From: Limnobacter litoralis
Lineage (GTDB): Bacteria; Pseudomonadota; Gammaproteobacteria; Burkholderiales; Burkholderiaceae_B
Assembly (NCBI RefSeq): GCF_030160455.1
Contig: NZ_BSOJ01000015.1
Location: forward strand, 62,001-126,000
Direction: 5' to 3'
Length of the DNA: 64,000 bases
The notes below the pieces were generated by a model, which saw only the letters and a list, made by a program, of their open reading frames with translations, had not been told where the DNA came from and made no database searches. The translations under genes were made by a program, and so were the position numbers. Numbering within the stretch: position 1 is the first letter of the stretch; the number at the start of each line of letters is the position of its first letter. This document shows, one piece after another, positions 26,752 to 39,505 of the stretch.

Positions 26752-27384
26752 CTATTTGGCCTGAATGACATCCACACCGGGGGGCGGCGTGAATTCAAAA
26801 AACGCATCGGGCTTTCGTTTGTCGAACTTCCAGTCGGTCAGCTTTAACCGAGTGGTCTGCCCCATGGCGTCGTTGATGCGTACCTCCACGGGCAGCCCGT
26901 TCTGCATGGCGATGCGAATGCTTTCGAACAGCGTTTCGTTGCCTTTGGGTTTGGCCAACAACCAGCTTTTGCCGTCTTCTGTGCCCTGGTCGGTTATGTT
27001 GAACAAGGCGTCGATCGCCTTGTTACCAAACAACAAAGCAGCGGGGCTGGAATCGATCGCTTTGCCCAATGGGCGAATACTGGCCTGGGCAAGGTCTTTG
27101 TCATAAGAAACAACATTTTTGCCATCCGCCAGAATCAGCTGTGGGTAGGGCTTTTGAATGTTCCACATGAACTTGCCGGGGCGGGAAAACGCAAACACAC
27201 CCTTGCCCTTTTCTTTCACCTTGCCAGAATTGGACACCACTTCTTGTTCAAACTGACCTTCCGCAAACTGCTTGTCTTTCGAAAAGGCTTTCAGTTCATC
27301 CAGGCTGTTGGCCATCGCCAACTGGTCGACCATTAAAAACCCGGCCACCAGGGCCAGCTTGATCAATGCATACACAACACGCAT
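26752..27384 (-). CDS. lolA: LolA, outer-membrane lipoprotein carrier
   Basis: This 210-residue periplasmic protein has a signal peptide (VVYALIKLALVAGFLMVDQLAMA). The mature part has the LolA landmarks: FEQEVVSNSGKVKEKGKGVFAFSRPGKFMWNIQKPYPQLILADGKNVVSYDKDLAQASIRPL, then FEFTPPPGVDVI near the end. It carries lipoproteins from LolCDE to LolB. GAGAGAA lies just before the ATG. The gene lies between ftsK and rarA, the common ftsK-lolA-rarA order of Proteobacteria. Confidence 0.93.
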   Translation of the reverse strand: MRVVYALIKLALVAGFLMVDQLAMANSLDELKAFSKDKQFAEGQFEQEVVSNSGKVKEKGKGVFAFSRPGKFMWNIQKPYPQLILADGKNVVSYDKDLAQASIRPLGKAIDSSPAALLFGNKAIDALFNITDQGTEDGKSWLLAKPKGNETLFESIRIAMQNGLPVEVRINDAMGQTTRLKLTDWKFDKRKPDAFFEFTPPPGVDVIQAK

Positions 27385-27453
27385 GTTTCTCTCGATGTTT
27401 TACAAAATCAGTTCAATAACGCGCTGGCAGGCACCGCAGTGCACACCAACGGC

Positions 27454-29772
27454 TTATTCATCGTCTTCGCGACCCGCTTCAGACCGGGCAAGAATTTCAC
27501 GGTTGCCGTTGGATTGCATGGCGGACACCAATCCTGCTGCCTCCATGCTTTCCAAAAGACGCGCAGCGCGGTTGTAACCGATGCGCAGGTGTCTTTGCAC
27601 GAAGGAAATGGAAGCCCTGCGATGCTTCAACACAATGCCGACAGCCTGGTCATACAACGCATCCTGTTCGCCGTCGACACTGCCTGCAACGCCGTCACCG
27701 CCAATGCCACCCCCTTCGTCTCCGGTGGTGCCACCTTCCAGAATTCCCTCGATGTAGTTGGGCTCTCCGCCCTTCTCTTTCAGGTACTCGACCACGCGAT
27801 GCACTTCATCATCCGACACAAACGCGCCATGCACCCGCTGCGGCATGCCAGAGCCCGGCGGCAGAAACAACATGTCACCCTGACCCAACAGGGCTTCAGC
27901 ACCCATTTGGTCCAGAATCGTTCTGGAATCAATCTTGGAGGACACCTGAAAGGCAATTCGTGTGGGAATGTTGGCCTTGATCAAACCGGTAATCACATCC
28001 ACAGAAGGCCGTTGTGTGGCCAAAATCAAATGAATACCCGCCGCACGCGCCTTTTGGGCAAGCCGGGCAATCAGTTCTTCAATTTTCTTGCCGACCACCA
28101 TCATCAAGTCAGCCAACTCGTCGATGACGATCACCACCATGGGCAATGTGTCCAGCGGCTCAGGGGCGTCAGGCGTCAGGCTGAACGGGTTGGGAATGCT
28201 TTCACCCTTCTTCTTGGCCTCTGCAATTTTCTGGTTGTAACCCGCCAGATTGCGCACACCCATTTTGCTCATCAAGCGGTAGCGCTTTTCCATCTCGCCA
28301 ACCGCCCAGTTCAAGCCATTGGCCGCTTGACGCATGTCGGTGACAACGGGGCACAGCAAATGCGGAATGCCTTCATAGACGCTCATTTCAAGCATCTTGG
28401 GATCGATCAGCATCAAGCGAACCTGTTCGGCACTGCTTTTGTACAGCAGCGAAAGAATCATCGCGTTGATACCCACCGATTTGCCCGAACCGGTGGTACC
28501 CGCCACCAGCAGGTGGGGCATTTTGGCCAGATCGGCCACCACCGCATTGCCTGCAATGTCTTTACCCAAGGCCATGGTCAACACAGAATTGGACTTGTTA
28601 TACACCTGTGAGCCCAAAATTTCAGTGAGTTTGACCATCTGCCGGCGTGGGTTTGGCAATTCCAGCCCCATCAGGTTTTTGCCATAAATGGTCTCAACCA
28701 CGCGCACGGACACCAGCGACAAAGCACGCGCCAAGTCTTTGGCCAGGTTCACAATCTGTGAACCTTTCACGCCGGGGGCCGGCTCAATCTCGAAGCGGGT
28801 AATCACCGGGCCGGGCTGTGCTGCAATTACCTGCACCTGCACGCCAAAGTCAGTCAGTTTTTTCTCGATCAGGCGGGAGGTGTATTCCAGCGTGTCTGCG
28901 GAAATGGTTTCAACCTGCACTGGTGCGTCATCGAGCAAACCCAATGGCGGCAATTCAGTCTCGCTCAGCTCTGCAAAAAGCGGCTGTTGTTTCTCTTTGA
29001 TCACACGCTCGGAAGGCTCTGCTGTCGGTGCTGTAGGCTCGATGCGGACAGGCTTGTGCTCTTCAAAGATCTTCTGCTTTTTTTCAACCTTTTCAACGCG
29101 TTCAAGTGCAACTTTCTTGCCAGCCTGGCGATCTCCATAGGCTGAAATGCCATAACGCACTTTGTTGAACAGCCACTCCAGACCGTAGCCCACACGCTCA
29201 GCCATGGCCGCCCAGCTCAAGCCCGTGAAGCAGCTTAAACCTGCGGCCAGCATCAACAGCAGCAGCATGACGGCCCCAGACAGGCCCAACATCTGGATAA
29301 ACAGATTGCTGAGCGCATGGCCGATGACGCCCCCTGCCCCTTCGGGCAAGGCACTCGCATTGATGGTGGACACCGCCTCAAACCCCATCAAGCCCAGCCA
29401 CAGCAGCACAAAACCAATGGGGCGAACCCAAGGCAGCCACTTGGGCACGGGCTCGTCAAACCCTGGCAAATCAATGGTGGTGGCCATGCGCTTGGCACGC
29501 CAAAGCAAATAAAAGGTCAGGCCCAACAGGGCATACGCTGAATAACCCGCCATGTAAAACAGCAGGTCTGAAACAATGGCTCCCAGCTTCCCGCCGAAGT
29601 TGTGCACCAGGGCCTCGCCGGAAGAAATGGAAAAGCTTTCGTCGGCGCGACTGTGTGAAACCAGAATCAAAAACAGGTAAATGGATAGAATCAGCAGGGC
29701 AAGCCAGCGGATTTCAAGCAAAAGCTTGCTGACCCGCAACGTGCCATTATTTTGTGTAGTCCTTGAATTCAC
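27454..29772 (-). CDS. ftsK: FtsK/SpoIIIE DNA translocase
   Basis: The protein has 772 residues from the GTG at 29772. The frame is open to a TTG at 29826, but that TTG is the -35 box of a good promoter, so the GTG is preferred. Four transmembrane helices lie in the first about 170 residues, followed by a short linker and the motor: Walker [11 protein letters not shown], Walker [14 protein letters not shown] and [21 protein letters not shown]. The C-terminal gamma winged helix ([28 protein letters not shown]) reads KOPS sequences. FtsK moves chromosome ends at the division septum. The linker is short, as usual outside enterobacteria. Confidence 0.92.
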   Translation of the reverse strand: MNSRTTQNNGTLRVSKLLLEIRWLALLILSIYLFLILVSHSRADESFSISSGEALVHNFGGKLGAIVSDLLFYMAGYSAYALLGLTFYLLWRAKRMATTIDLPGFDEPVPKWLPWVRPIGFVLLWLGLMGFEAVSTINASALPEGAGGVIGHALSNLFIQMLGLSGAVMLLLLMLAAGLSCFTGLSWAAMAERVGYGLEWLFNKVRYGISAYGDRQAGKKVALERVEKVEKKQKIFEEHKPVRIEPTAPTAEPSERVIKEKQQPLFAELSETELPPLGLLDDAPVQVETISADTLEYTSRLIEKKLTDFGVQVQVIAAQPGPVITRFEIEPAPGVKGSQIVNLAKDLARALSLVSVRVVETIYGKNLMGLELPNPRRQMVKLTEILGSQVYNKSNSVLTMALGKDIAGNAVVADLAKMPHLLVAGTTGSGKSVGINAMILSLLYKSSAEQVRLMLIDPKMLEMSVYEGIPHLLCPVVTDMRQAANGLNWAVGEMEKRYRLMSKMGVRNLAGYNQKIAEAKKKGESIPNPFSLTPDAPEPLDTLPMVVIVIDELADLMMVVGKKIEELIARLAQKARAAGIHLILATQRPSVDVITGLIKANIPTRIAFQVSSKIDSRTILDQMGAEALLGQGDMLFLPPGSGMPQRVHGAFVSDDEVHRVVEYLKEKGGEPNYIEGILEGGTTGDEGGGIGGDGVAGSVDGEQDALYDQAVGIVLKHRRASISFVQRHLRIGYNRAARLLESMEAAGLVSAMQSNGNREILARSEAGREDDE

Positions 29773-29798
29773 GTGCGTCCGTCTTAAAGGGAATGCGT

Positions 29799-29826
29799 CA
29801 TATAATTGAAGTCCATATTCTGACAA
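29799..29826 (-). promoter_or_regulatory. Proposed ftsK promoter
   Basis: On the minus strand TTGTCA (29826-29821) and TATATG (29804-29799) are 16 bases apart and lie upstream of the GTG at 29772. On the plus strand the same stretch reads TATAAT at 29801-29806, a possible -10 box for trxB, but with no clear -35. Confidence 0.45.
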
Positions 29827-29862
29827 AGTTCGAGTGAAATATCTCGCGACTGCACCATTTGA

Positions 29863-30846
<984 letters not shown>

Positions 30847-30872
30847 CTTTACCCGGCGACAGGCGTTTCACC

Positions 30873-31517
30873 ATGAAATCCTTCCGTTCCATGGCTGACC
30901 TTGAAGGGGTGCGTCGCACCCTGAAAGATCAGCGCCTTGAAGCCGAACGAAAGGCCAAACAGGAAGAAGAGGCCCGCATCCAGCGCGAAAAAGAAGCCAA
31001 CCTTTTTCGCGATTCCATCCAAGACGTGGTGCCAATTGCCCCCGTCGACCGATACATTCACGAACCCCCAAAACCCGCACCCCGCCCCATTCAACGTGAA
31101 ATGGACGACGCTGCAGTGCTGCACGAAAGCCTGTCCGACGAAATGGACGTTGAACGGTTTTTGGAAACCGACGACAAACTGTCCTACCGGGTCAGTGGCA
31201 TCGGTCAAGAGGCCCTGCGCAAACTGCGCAGCGGCAAGTGGGTTATTCAGGCACAGGTCGATCTTCATGGTCTTCGAACCGATGAGGCCCGCGAGGCCGT
31301 CGGCGAATTCATCCGCAGCTGTGTCAAACACGATGTGCGCTGCGTACGCATCATTCACGGCAAAGGGTTGGGATCCGTCGGCAAAGAACCCGTATTGAAA
31401 GACAAAGTGAAGCGCTGGCTCGTTCAAAAGGCAGACGTTCTGGCTTTTTGTCAGGCGCCACCGCGAGATGGAGGCGCTGGCGCCCTGCTCGTCATTTTAA
31501 AAGCCAAAGCACGATAA
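30873..31517 (+). CDS. Smr-domain protein (MutS2-like small nuclease domain)
   Basis: This 214-residue protein has an N-terminal about 90 residues of charged, coiled-coil-like sequence (AERKAKQEEEARIQREKEA). The Smr domain at about 125-210 shows VDLHGLRTDEAREAVGEFI and the IIHGKGLGS loop, which are the two family motifs (LDLHG and HGxG). Smr proteins are DNA or RNA endonucleases; the E. coli relative is SmrA/SmrB. It follows trxB and precedes the hydrolase gene by 23 bases. Confidence 0.88.
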   Translation: MKSFRSMADLEGVRRTLKDQRLEAERKAKQEEEARIQREKEANLFRDSIQDVVPIAPVDRYIHEPPKPAPRPIQREMDDAAVLHESLSDEMDVERFLETDDKLSYRVSGIGQEALRKLRSGKWVIQAQVDLHGLRTDEAREAVGEFIRSCVKHDVRCVRIIHGKGLGSVGKEPVLKDKVKRWLVQKADVLAFCQAPPRDGGAGALLVILKAKAR

Positions 31518-31540
31518 CCAAAAACAGGAGACAACACCGC

Positions 31541-32449
31541 ATGGCCAGTATTGAATGGAAAACCGGCAACAGCCGATCGAGCACCACCGGCCTGAATATG
31601 GCCTGGGAAATGGCCGGGCCCGAACAGGCCCCCACCATTGTGCTGATTGCAGGGCTTGGCTGCCAGCTCACCATGTGGAATGATGCTTTTTGCAAACCCT
31701 TGCTCGACCTAGGCTATCGCTTGCTGCGGTTTGACAATCGCGACATGGGGCTAACCGACCAGCACCCCACTCACATCAAGGTCAACATTCCGGCCACCTT
31801 CATTCGCAACAAGCTGGGCTTGAAAACACCCACGAATTACACGCTTGACCTGATGGCAGAGGATGCAATTGGCCTGATCGATGCCCTCAAACTTGAAAAC
31901 CCGCACGTGGTCGGTGTTTCCATGGGCGGCATGATTGCGCAAATTGTGGCGGCCAAAGCCCCCGAGAAGATTGGCAAGCTGGTGACGCTCATGTCGAGCA
32001 CCAACAGCCCCGACCTGCCCGGCCCTACGCCCAATGTGATGTACAACATGTTTCTTCGAAAGCCCAAAAGCAGTCACGTTGACCACGTTGTAGAACACGT
32101 GGAACGCGTGTTTACGGCAATCGGAAGCCCAGGCTATCCGCCTGACCCGGTCAAGCTGCGCGAGCGCGCCCGTGCGGCTTATCAAAGGGCCTATCGCCCT
32201 GCAGGCGCCATTCGTCAAACCCATTGCATTGTGGCCACGGGCTCAATCGAAAAATACACGCGTGAAATCAAGGTGCCGACCTGTGTCATCCACGGTCTGG
32301 ACGACCCTTTGCTTAAAAAGGATTGCTCGGAGAGGATTGCAAGGCTGGTGCCTGGCAGCAGGCTTCATTTGATCAAGGGCCTGGGGCATGATCTGCCCGA
32401 GGCCCTCGCGGACACATTCGGTGACATCATTCACCGACATCTGGCTTGA
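31541..32449 (+). CDS. Alpha/beta hydrolase
   Basis: This 302-residue protein starts at the ATG at 31541 after CAGGAGA. It has the alpha/beta-hydrolase core: LIAGLGCQLTMWND (oxyanion region), nucleophile elbow VGVSMGGMI (Ser at the centre), Asp in HGLDDPL and His in KGLGHDLPE. The substrate is unknown; esterases, epoxide hydrolases and haloperoxidase-like enzymes share this pattern. It converges with glnB, one base apart. Confidence 0.85.
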   Translation: MASIEWKTGNSRSSTTGLNMAWEMAGPEQAPTIVLIAGLGCQLTMWNDAFCKPLLDLGYRLLRFDNRDMGLTDQHPTHIKVNIPATFIRNKLGLKTPTNYTLDLMAEDAIGLIDALKLENPHVVGVSMGGMIAQIVAAKAPEKIGKLVTLMSSTNSPDLPGPTPNVMYNMFLRKPKSSHVDHVVEHVERVFTAIGSPGYPPDPVKLRERARAAYQRAYRPAGAIRQTHCIVATGSIEKYTREIKVPTCVIHGLDDPLLKKDCSERIARLVPGSRLHLIKGLGHDLPEALADTFGDIIHRHLA

Positions 32450-32450
32450 A

Positions 32451-34444
<1,994 letters not shown>

Positions 34445-34478
34445 TTTGTACCTGCTTTATAAAGTGTGACCCGAATTA

Positions 34479-35693
34479 ATGAATTATCGCATGCAGTTGT
34501 GCCAATCCATCGGCGGGATCGCGCAAGATGACTGGAATTCGCTGTTGTTGGCGTCTGGTCAAAACACGCTGCACCCGGCGCTACGCCATGAATACCTACA
34601 TGCGCTGGAGACCTCTGGAAGTGCCACCGAAGACACGGGCTGGGCCCCTCTTCACATTCGCATCGACGATGAACACGGCAAGCTGGTGGCAGCCATGCCC
34701 CTTTACTTGAAGTCACATTCCTATGGCGAATACGTGTTCGACTGGAGTTGGGCTCAGGCCTACGAGCGCCACGGCATGCCCTATTACCCCAAACTGTTGT
34801 CTGCTGTACCGTTTACACCAGTATTGGGGCCCAAACTGCTGTATGCCGAACCCAACGCAGGCAAAGCTCTGCTGGAGGGCTTTTCACAATTGGCTCGCAA
34901 AGCCAGTGAAAGTTCGCAGTTTTTAGGCGTTCAAGTGTCCACCGCGCACTGCCTGTTTTTAACCCGGCGGGATGAAGCCGATTTGTTGGGTGTCCATTCA
35001 GGCTTGAATTTCATGCCTCGCCACGTGGTGCAATTTCATTGGGAAAACAGACACCCCGAAACCACCCGCACTTTCGAAAGTTTCGAACACTGGTTGGAAA
35101 GCCTCCAGCAAAAAAAGCGCAAAAACATCCGGGCCGAGCGACGGAAAGCGCACCTCGACGGCATTCAGATCAACCGATATTGTGGCAACGACATTGCGGC
35201 TGAAGACCTGGCGTATTTTTACCGCTGCTACGTGCAAACCTATGCAGAACATCATTCCACACCCTATTTAACCCTCGCATTTTTTGAAAATCTGCTTCAA
35301 AACATGGGTGAGCAAGTCATGTTGGTGATTGCCCGATTGGACGGCAAACCAGTGGCCAGTTCGTTTTTTCTGTTCAACGAAGACAGGCTGTATGGTCGAT
35401 ATTGGGGTGCGAGCCAGCGCATTGACTGCATGCACTTCGAGCTTTGTTACTACCAGGCCATTGAATTTGCGATAGAACGCGGCATTCACTGGTTTGAAGG
35501 TGGCGCGCAGGGTGAACACAAGATGGCCAGAGGCTTGAACCCGGTGACCATGCATTCAGCGCACTGGGTAGCCAACCCCGACTTTGAACAGGCGATCAGC
35601 CGGTTTTTGGACAGAGAGCGCAATGGACTTCGGGCCTATGAAGGCGAATTGAGCGAACACACGGCCTACAAAAAACAGGTCGCGCTGGAATAA
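34479..35693 (+). CDS. COG3146/DUF482 GNAT-like acyltransferase
   Basis: This 404-residue protein belongs to the COG3146 (peptidogalycan biosynthesis/FemAB-like, DUF482) group. Landmarks are GIAQDDWNSLL near the start, FDWSWAQAYERHGMPYYPKLLSAVPFTPV at about 85-115, LQQKKRKNIRAERRKA, and the GRYWGASQRIDCMHFELCYYQAIEFAIERGI segment. Members are annotated as GNAT-family N-acetyltransferases, but the substrate is unknown. It ends at a strong bidirectional terminator. It faces away from nadE with a 34-base gap that must hold both promoters. Confidence 0.85.
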   Translation: MNYRMQLCQSIGGIAQDDWNSLLLASGQNTLHPALRHEYLHALETSGSATEDTGWAPLHIRIDDEHGKLVAAMPLYLKSHSYGEYVFDWSWAQAYERHGMPYYPKLLSAVPFTPVLGPKLLYAEPNAGKALLEGFSQLARKASESSQFLGVQVSTAHCLFLTRRDEADLLGVHSGLNFMPRHVVQFHWENRHPETTRTFESFEHWLESLQQKKRKNIRAERRKAHLDGIQINRYCGNDIAAEDLAYFYRCYVQTYAEHHSTPYLTLAFFENLLQNMGEQVMLVIARLDGKPVASSFFLFNEDRLYGRYWGASQRIDCMHFELCYYQAIEFAIERGIHWFEGGAQGEHKMARGLNPVTMHSAHWVANPDFEQAISRFLDRERNGLRAYEGELSEHTAYKKQVALE

Positions 35694-35698
35694 AAAAA

Positions 35699-35719
35699 GC
35701 CGCGCAAAGCGCGGCTTTT
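35699..35719. terminator. Bidirectional Rho-independent terminator
   Basis: GCCGCGC, AAA, GCGCGGC form a perfect 7-bp stem, with TTTT after it and seven A residues before it. It serves the acyltransferase gene on the plus strand and ppa on the minus strand. Confidence 0.9.
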
Positions 35720-35739
35720 CATTCAAGGCACACAATGCC

Positions 35740-36267
35740 TTATTTCTGGTAGTTGGCCACACCATCCATGATCTCTTTGACCATTTCGTCGCGTGTCCCC
35801 CAGCCTTCAATCTTGACCCATTTGCCCTTCTCCAGGTCTTTGTAGTGTTCAAAGAAATGCTGGATTCGGTTCAAAAACTCGGGAGACACGTCGTCTTGCG
35901 ACTGATAACAACGATAACTGGGCAACAGCTTTTCAACGGGTACGCCCAACAGTTTGGCATCACCACCTGATTCATCGGTCATCTTCAAAATACCGATTGG
36001 GCGCACGCGGACAACGCAACCGGGCTGCAGGGGAAAGGGTGTCATCACCAACACGTCAACGGGGTCTCCGTCTGCGGCCAGTGTTTGAGGAATGTAACCG
36101 TAGTTGCATGGATACACCATCGAAGTGCCCATGAAACGGTCTACAAACAAGGCGCCGCTGTCTTTGTCAACTTCGTATTTGACAGGGTCGGAATTGGCGG
36201 CAATTTCAATAATGACATTCAGGTCGTTGGGAAGGTCTTTTCCCGGTGCAATGCTTTCGTAGCCCAT
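35740..36267 (-). CDS. ppa: Inorganic pyrophosphatase
   Basis: This 175-residue family I pyrophosphatase is the standard bacterial length. Metal and phosphate residues are in IEIAANSDPVKYEVDKDSG, the signature DGDPVDVLVMTP, and HYKDLEKGKWVKIEGWG. It hydrolyses pyrophosphate to drive biosynthesis. A TGAGGAA ribosome site lies before the ATG. Confidence 0.97.
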   Translation of the reverse strand: MGYESIAPGKDLPNDLNVIIEIAANSDPVKYEVDKDSGALFVDRFMGTSMVYPCNYGYIPQTLAADGDPVDVLVMTPFPLQPGCVVRVRPIGILKMTDESGGDAKLLGVPVEKLLPSYRCYQSQDDVSPEFLNRIQHFFEHYKDLEKGKWVKIEGWGTRDEMVKEIMDGVANYQK

Positions 36268-36316
36268 GTTGATTCCTCAGTAAATAAATTCAGACGCGAT
36301 TTTAGACAATTTTTCT

Positions 36317-37507
36317 TTAAGCAGGCTGACGCGAAACCACAAGGTGCTGATTTAACTTGCCTTGCCATTGCCGGGCCTTTTCAGGCTGATTGGCACGCTG
36401 GTACAGCTTTTCGAGCCGTGCGGCGATGTGAGCGCTAGGCACTTTGCTGTACAGCTTCTCGAATCGCGCAATCGCTTTGCCCCACAACTGCTCTTGCTCG
36501 CACACATCGGCGGCCAGTTCTAACAGACCGTTCTCTTCTGGATTGAGCTCCAGCAAACGTTCCACAAAGGGCAAGGCCTCTCGCGCAGCCTGAACGGCCA
36601 CCGGATGATAGATTTCAAGCAGATCGGTTCTGAAATTGGTCAGCAGATGGGGTTCCAGAATTTGCAGGGCGGCCTGCCCCATTCCGGCACTGGCCAACAA
36701 TTGTGCAAGGCTTCTCAATACCTGGATGTTCTTGAGCTCGGCAGGCTTTGCTGTTGCCACCAGATTGTCAATTTCGAGCGGCTTGCCCTGCGCCTGCTTG
36801 CACAGGCCCTGGTAGATCTTGCCCAGCGCCTCATGACACTCCGAGTTCGAGCTGTGACGAGAATCTGCGATGAGCCGATATTGCTCCAGCGCGGCCTTCC
36901 ATTCACCCAGCCCCGTCAACGCCAACATGCGAACCTTCTTGACCTGAATCAGTCTCAGGGCGTCTGGCGACATTTTGTCCAGCATGTCTTGCGCCTGAGC
37001 GTAGGTGCCTTTGGCCAACGCTACCTTGGCTTTCAACAACCAGACTGCATCGCGGTTTTGCCCATTGCTCGCCTTTTCACGGTTTAAGATGCTTTCAGCA
37101 AGATCCAGGTCGTCCGACTGAAGTGCTGACATGGCACGAATCAAATAGGTCAGATCCGTTTCAAGCCCGGTTTTTGCGGCGTTTTTCAAGGCTCGGTCTG
37201 CACCACTTTCATCCCCGGTAATCAAAGCGATCACACCATCCGTATTGGCTTTCAAAAGCGCAGTCTGTTTACGCTCTTTCCAGTATTGCCGTAGTTTTGC
37301 CGGCAGTTGACCTGAAGCCCGCAGCGCACTGACGCCAAAATAAAATCCGAAGAAAAGCACGATGAACACGACAATCGCAAAGTTCAGTGAGAAATCAATG
37401 CGGTGTTCAGTCAGAAAAATGGTGACCTTGGCCGGATTGTCGTGGGCAATTGTGGTGATAATCACCGCCGCTGCAATCAGCAGCAGGAGCGAGACAAATC
37501 GTTTCAC
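36317..37507 (-). CDS. hemY: HemY, heme-biosynthesis-associated membrane protein
   Basis: This 396-residue protein has two N-terminal transmembrane helices (SLLLLIAAAVIITTIA and FAIVVFIVLFFGFYFGV), a loop and a periplasmic or cytoplasmic TPR-rich domain with several 34-residue helical repeats. The N-terminal HemY_N region contains NPAKVTIFL. It is the proteobacterial HemY, not the protoporphyrinogen oxidase that shares the name. It overlaps hemDX by 4 bases (ATGA) and is the last gene of hemC-hemDX-hemY. Confidence 0.9.
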   Translation of the reverse strand: MKRFVSLLLLIAAAVIITTIAHDNPAKVTIFLTEHRIDFSLNFAIVVFIVLFFGFYFGVSALRASGQLPAKLRQYWKERKQTALLKANTDGVIALITGDESGADRALKNAAKTGLETDLTYLIRAMSALQSDDLDLAESILNREKASNGQNRDAVWLLKAKVALAKGTYAQAQDMLDKMSPDALRLIQVKKVRMLALTGLGEWKAALEQYRLIADSRHSSNSECHEALGKIYQGLCKQAQGKPLEIDNLVATAKPAELKNIQVLRSLAQLLASAGMGQAALQILEPHLLTNFRTDLLEIYHPVAVQAAREALPFVERLLELNPEENGLLELAADVCEQEQLWGKAIARFEKLYSKVPSAHIAARLEKLYQRANQPEKARQWQGKLNQHLVVSRQPA

Positions 37508-39492
37508 TTTTTGTCTCCTTCAGCAGCCACGGCCAATGCCAGTGCAGCACTTGTGCCTTGCAATTCAGGCACAGTCAGATTCAGTTGGGCATCGCGCAGA
37601 TCTGCAATCACAGCCTTTGCCCGCTGGACCTGAACGGCCTTCGTGTCAAAGTAGGTGTCCAGCATTTTGTCGGACCGATCCAGGTCCGCTTGCAAAAGGT
37701 CAGAATGCCTTGACAACAGCGAAATTCGCGCGTTCAGCAGGGAGAGTCTGAGCACGTTACGCACGTCATTGGCTTGTTGGGTGGAAATCAAAAACGCCTC
37801 AGGTGTTTTTACCCGTGTGATCTGGATCAGACCCTTGATGTCATGCCAGGCCAGCGCAGCGCCGTCCTTCACTTTCTGCCACACCAATTGCAGATCTTGG
37901 TTGAAACCGGACCCCTGAGACTTCGCAACGGAGGGATTTGCTGCGTCCTTTGCGCTTTCCTTTGGCGTTGCCTTGTCCGTGTACTGGTCAAGCGTCATGT
38001 CTGTCGTGGCGTCTGGGCCAGACAACATGGGCAAGGTGTCCACCGAATTAATCACAGAGTCCAGTGACACAGCCAGCGGCAGCAAATCCACGTTTGGCAG
38101 CGCCTTCACATCAGCCAAGTCTTTGTCGATCGCGGTTTTCAACCGAATCAATGAGGGCTTCTCGGAGCTACTCAGCAAGTCTGAAGCTTGAGACAAAGCC
38201 AGAATGGCCCCCTTGACGTTACCCAACAGAAAAAGTTGTCGTTTGGCAATGGAAACCAGTTGCTGGATTTCGCTCAGTGACACCTCAGCGCGATTAATCA
38301 ACAGCTTGTTGTAAATCTCCTGAAGGGCATCGCGTTGTGCCGCAGCCTCCTTCTGGTTTTCTTCCATCATGTCAAAGCGCGTCTTCAAGTCTTTGTAGAT
38401 GTCACTGCTGTCTTTCACCTGGTCCTTCAGGACATTCAACAGGGTTGTGTCGCGCTGAATCCGCTCACCAAAGGCCACGCGGGTCTGCTCGATCTGATTT
38501 TTGCCCGCGATCACCAGTGCGATCAACAAAGCAATGCTGATCAGCGACAAGGCAAAACTGACTTTCACCAAACCGCTGGTTGGGTTCACCGGGGCGGCCT
38601 GATCCACTTTGCCAGCGGTAACGGACGTTGTGCTTTCTGCAGCCGGATTACTTTGATTGGTCATATCGCTCTTGGTGTTTGTCGTTTTATGTTGATGTTG
38701 TTCAAACCAGTCCAGCACTGATTGTATCCCTGTTGCCACATCCTGCACATTTGTGTACCCAAGTTCAAGGCATTTGGCGCGGATGCGCGGATGAGTCACC
38801 AACACGGTGCATTCCTGGCGAAAATCAGCCAGCTTGTTCATCACGTGCCTGGCCATTTGACGATCCAGACTTGTGATGGTCTCACTGCTGGTAATCCATA
38901 GCACTGCATTTCGGCCGAGGTCAACCACGTGACGGCACATGTCAGCGTCTTGGTCTATTTCAATTCGGTCATAAATTTCCAGCTCTTCGACGTCAAAACC
39001 CCGATCCCGAAGTTGAACAGCAAATTCCTGACGCCCCCGAGGACCCTTGCACACCGTGATGTTGCAGTTTGCCGCAGCAAACCGAGCCGTCAGCAAGTTG
39101 AACAGCCCCTGAGAGTCTTCCGATTCCTCGTTGCCCTCCATGCTGGGCGCAATAATCCGGTCTTTGGGAACGCCCAAAAGCGCAGCCAAATGGGCACTCT
39201 GCCGCCCCATCACGCCGCAAAAGGCATTGCTGGGCCATGGGCCAATGGCTTTCAAGCCAAATTCAAGCGCAGAGGGACTGACAAACACAATGATTCTGAT
39301 GCGTTCTGCAGCATTCAGACTGAGCTGGTCTCGAAGTTGCCCCAATGCCGCGGGCACCTCTTTCAAGTCAAACACAGGCAATTGAACCGTGGGTGCCTTC
39401 AGGTTGTTGATCAAATTGGTGCGCAAGCTGTCGCGTTGCGCATCGTGTCCTTTTGGCAGACGGGGCTTGGAAACAATCAGTGTCAAGGTCAT
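37504..39492 (-). CDS. hemDX: HemD-HemX fusion: uroporphyrinogen-III synthase with HemX domain
   Basis: This 662-residue fusion has a HemD domain in the first about 265 residues, with weak overall conservation as usual for HemD. Recognisable parts are FVSPSALEFGLKAI, VCKGPRGRQEFAVQLRDRGFDVEELEIYDR and LWITSSETITSL. After a Thr/Ser-rich linker there is one membrane helix (FALSLISIALLIALVIAG), then a long coiled coil and the HemX helical domain. HemD closes hydroxymethylbilane to uroporphyrinogen III. In E. coli hemD and hemX are separate genes. The fusion places the synthase at the membrane beside HemY. Confidence 0.88.
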   Translation of the reverse strand: MTLTLIVSKPRLPKGHDAQRDSLRTNLINNLKAPTVQLPVFDLKEVPAALGQLRDQLSLNAAERIRIIVFVSPSALEFGLKAIGPWPSNAFCGVMGRQSAHLAALLGVPKDRIIAPSMEGNEESEDSQGLFNLLTARFAAANCNITVCKGPRGRQEFAVQLRDRGFDVEELEIYDRIEIDQDADMCRHVVDLGRNAVLWITSSETITSLDRQMARHVMNKLADFRQECTVLVTHPRIRAKCLELGYTNVQDVATGIQSVLDWFEQHQHKTTNTKSDMTNQSNPAAESTTSVTAGKVDQAAPVNPTSGLVKVSFALSLISIALLIALVIAGKNQIEQTRVAFGERIQRDTTLLNVLKDQVKDSSDIYKDLKTRFDMMEENQKEAAAQRDALQEIYNKLLINRAEVSLSEIQQLVSIAKRQLFLLGNVKGAILALSQASDLLSSSEKPSLIRLKTAIDKDLADVKALPNVDLLPLAVSLDSVINSVDTLPMLSGPDATTDMTLDQYTDKATPKESAKDAANPSVAKSQGSGFNQDLQLVWQKVKDGAALAWHDIKGLIQITRVKTPEAFLISTQQANDVRNVLRLSLLNARISLLSRHSDLLQADLDRSDKMLDTYFDTKAVQVQRAKAVIADLRDAQLNLTVPELQGTSAALALAVAAEGDKK

Positions 39493-39505
39493 GATCGCCC
39501 TCGCC

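Noticed and set aside
36317-37507. Protoporphyrinogen oxidase from the name HemY
   Set aside because: It has two membrane helices and TPR repeats and no FAD motif.
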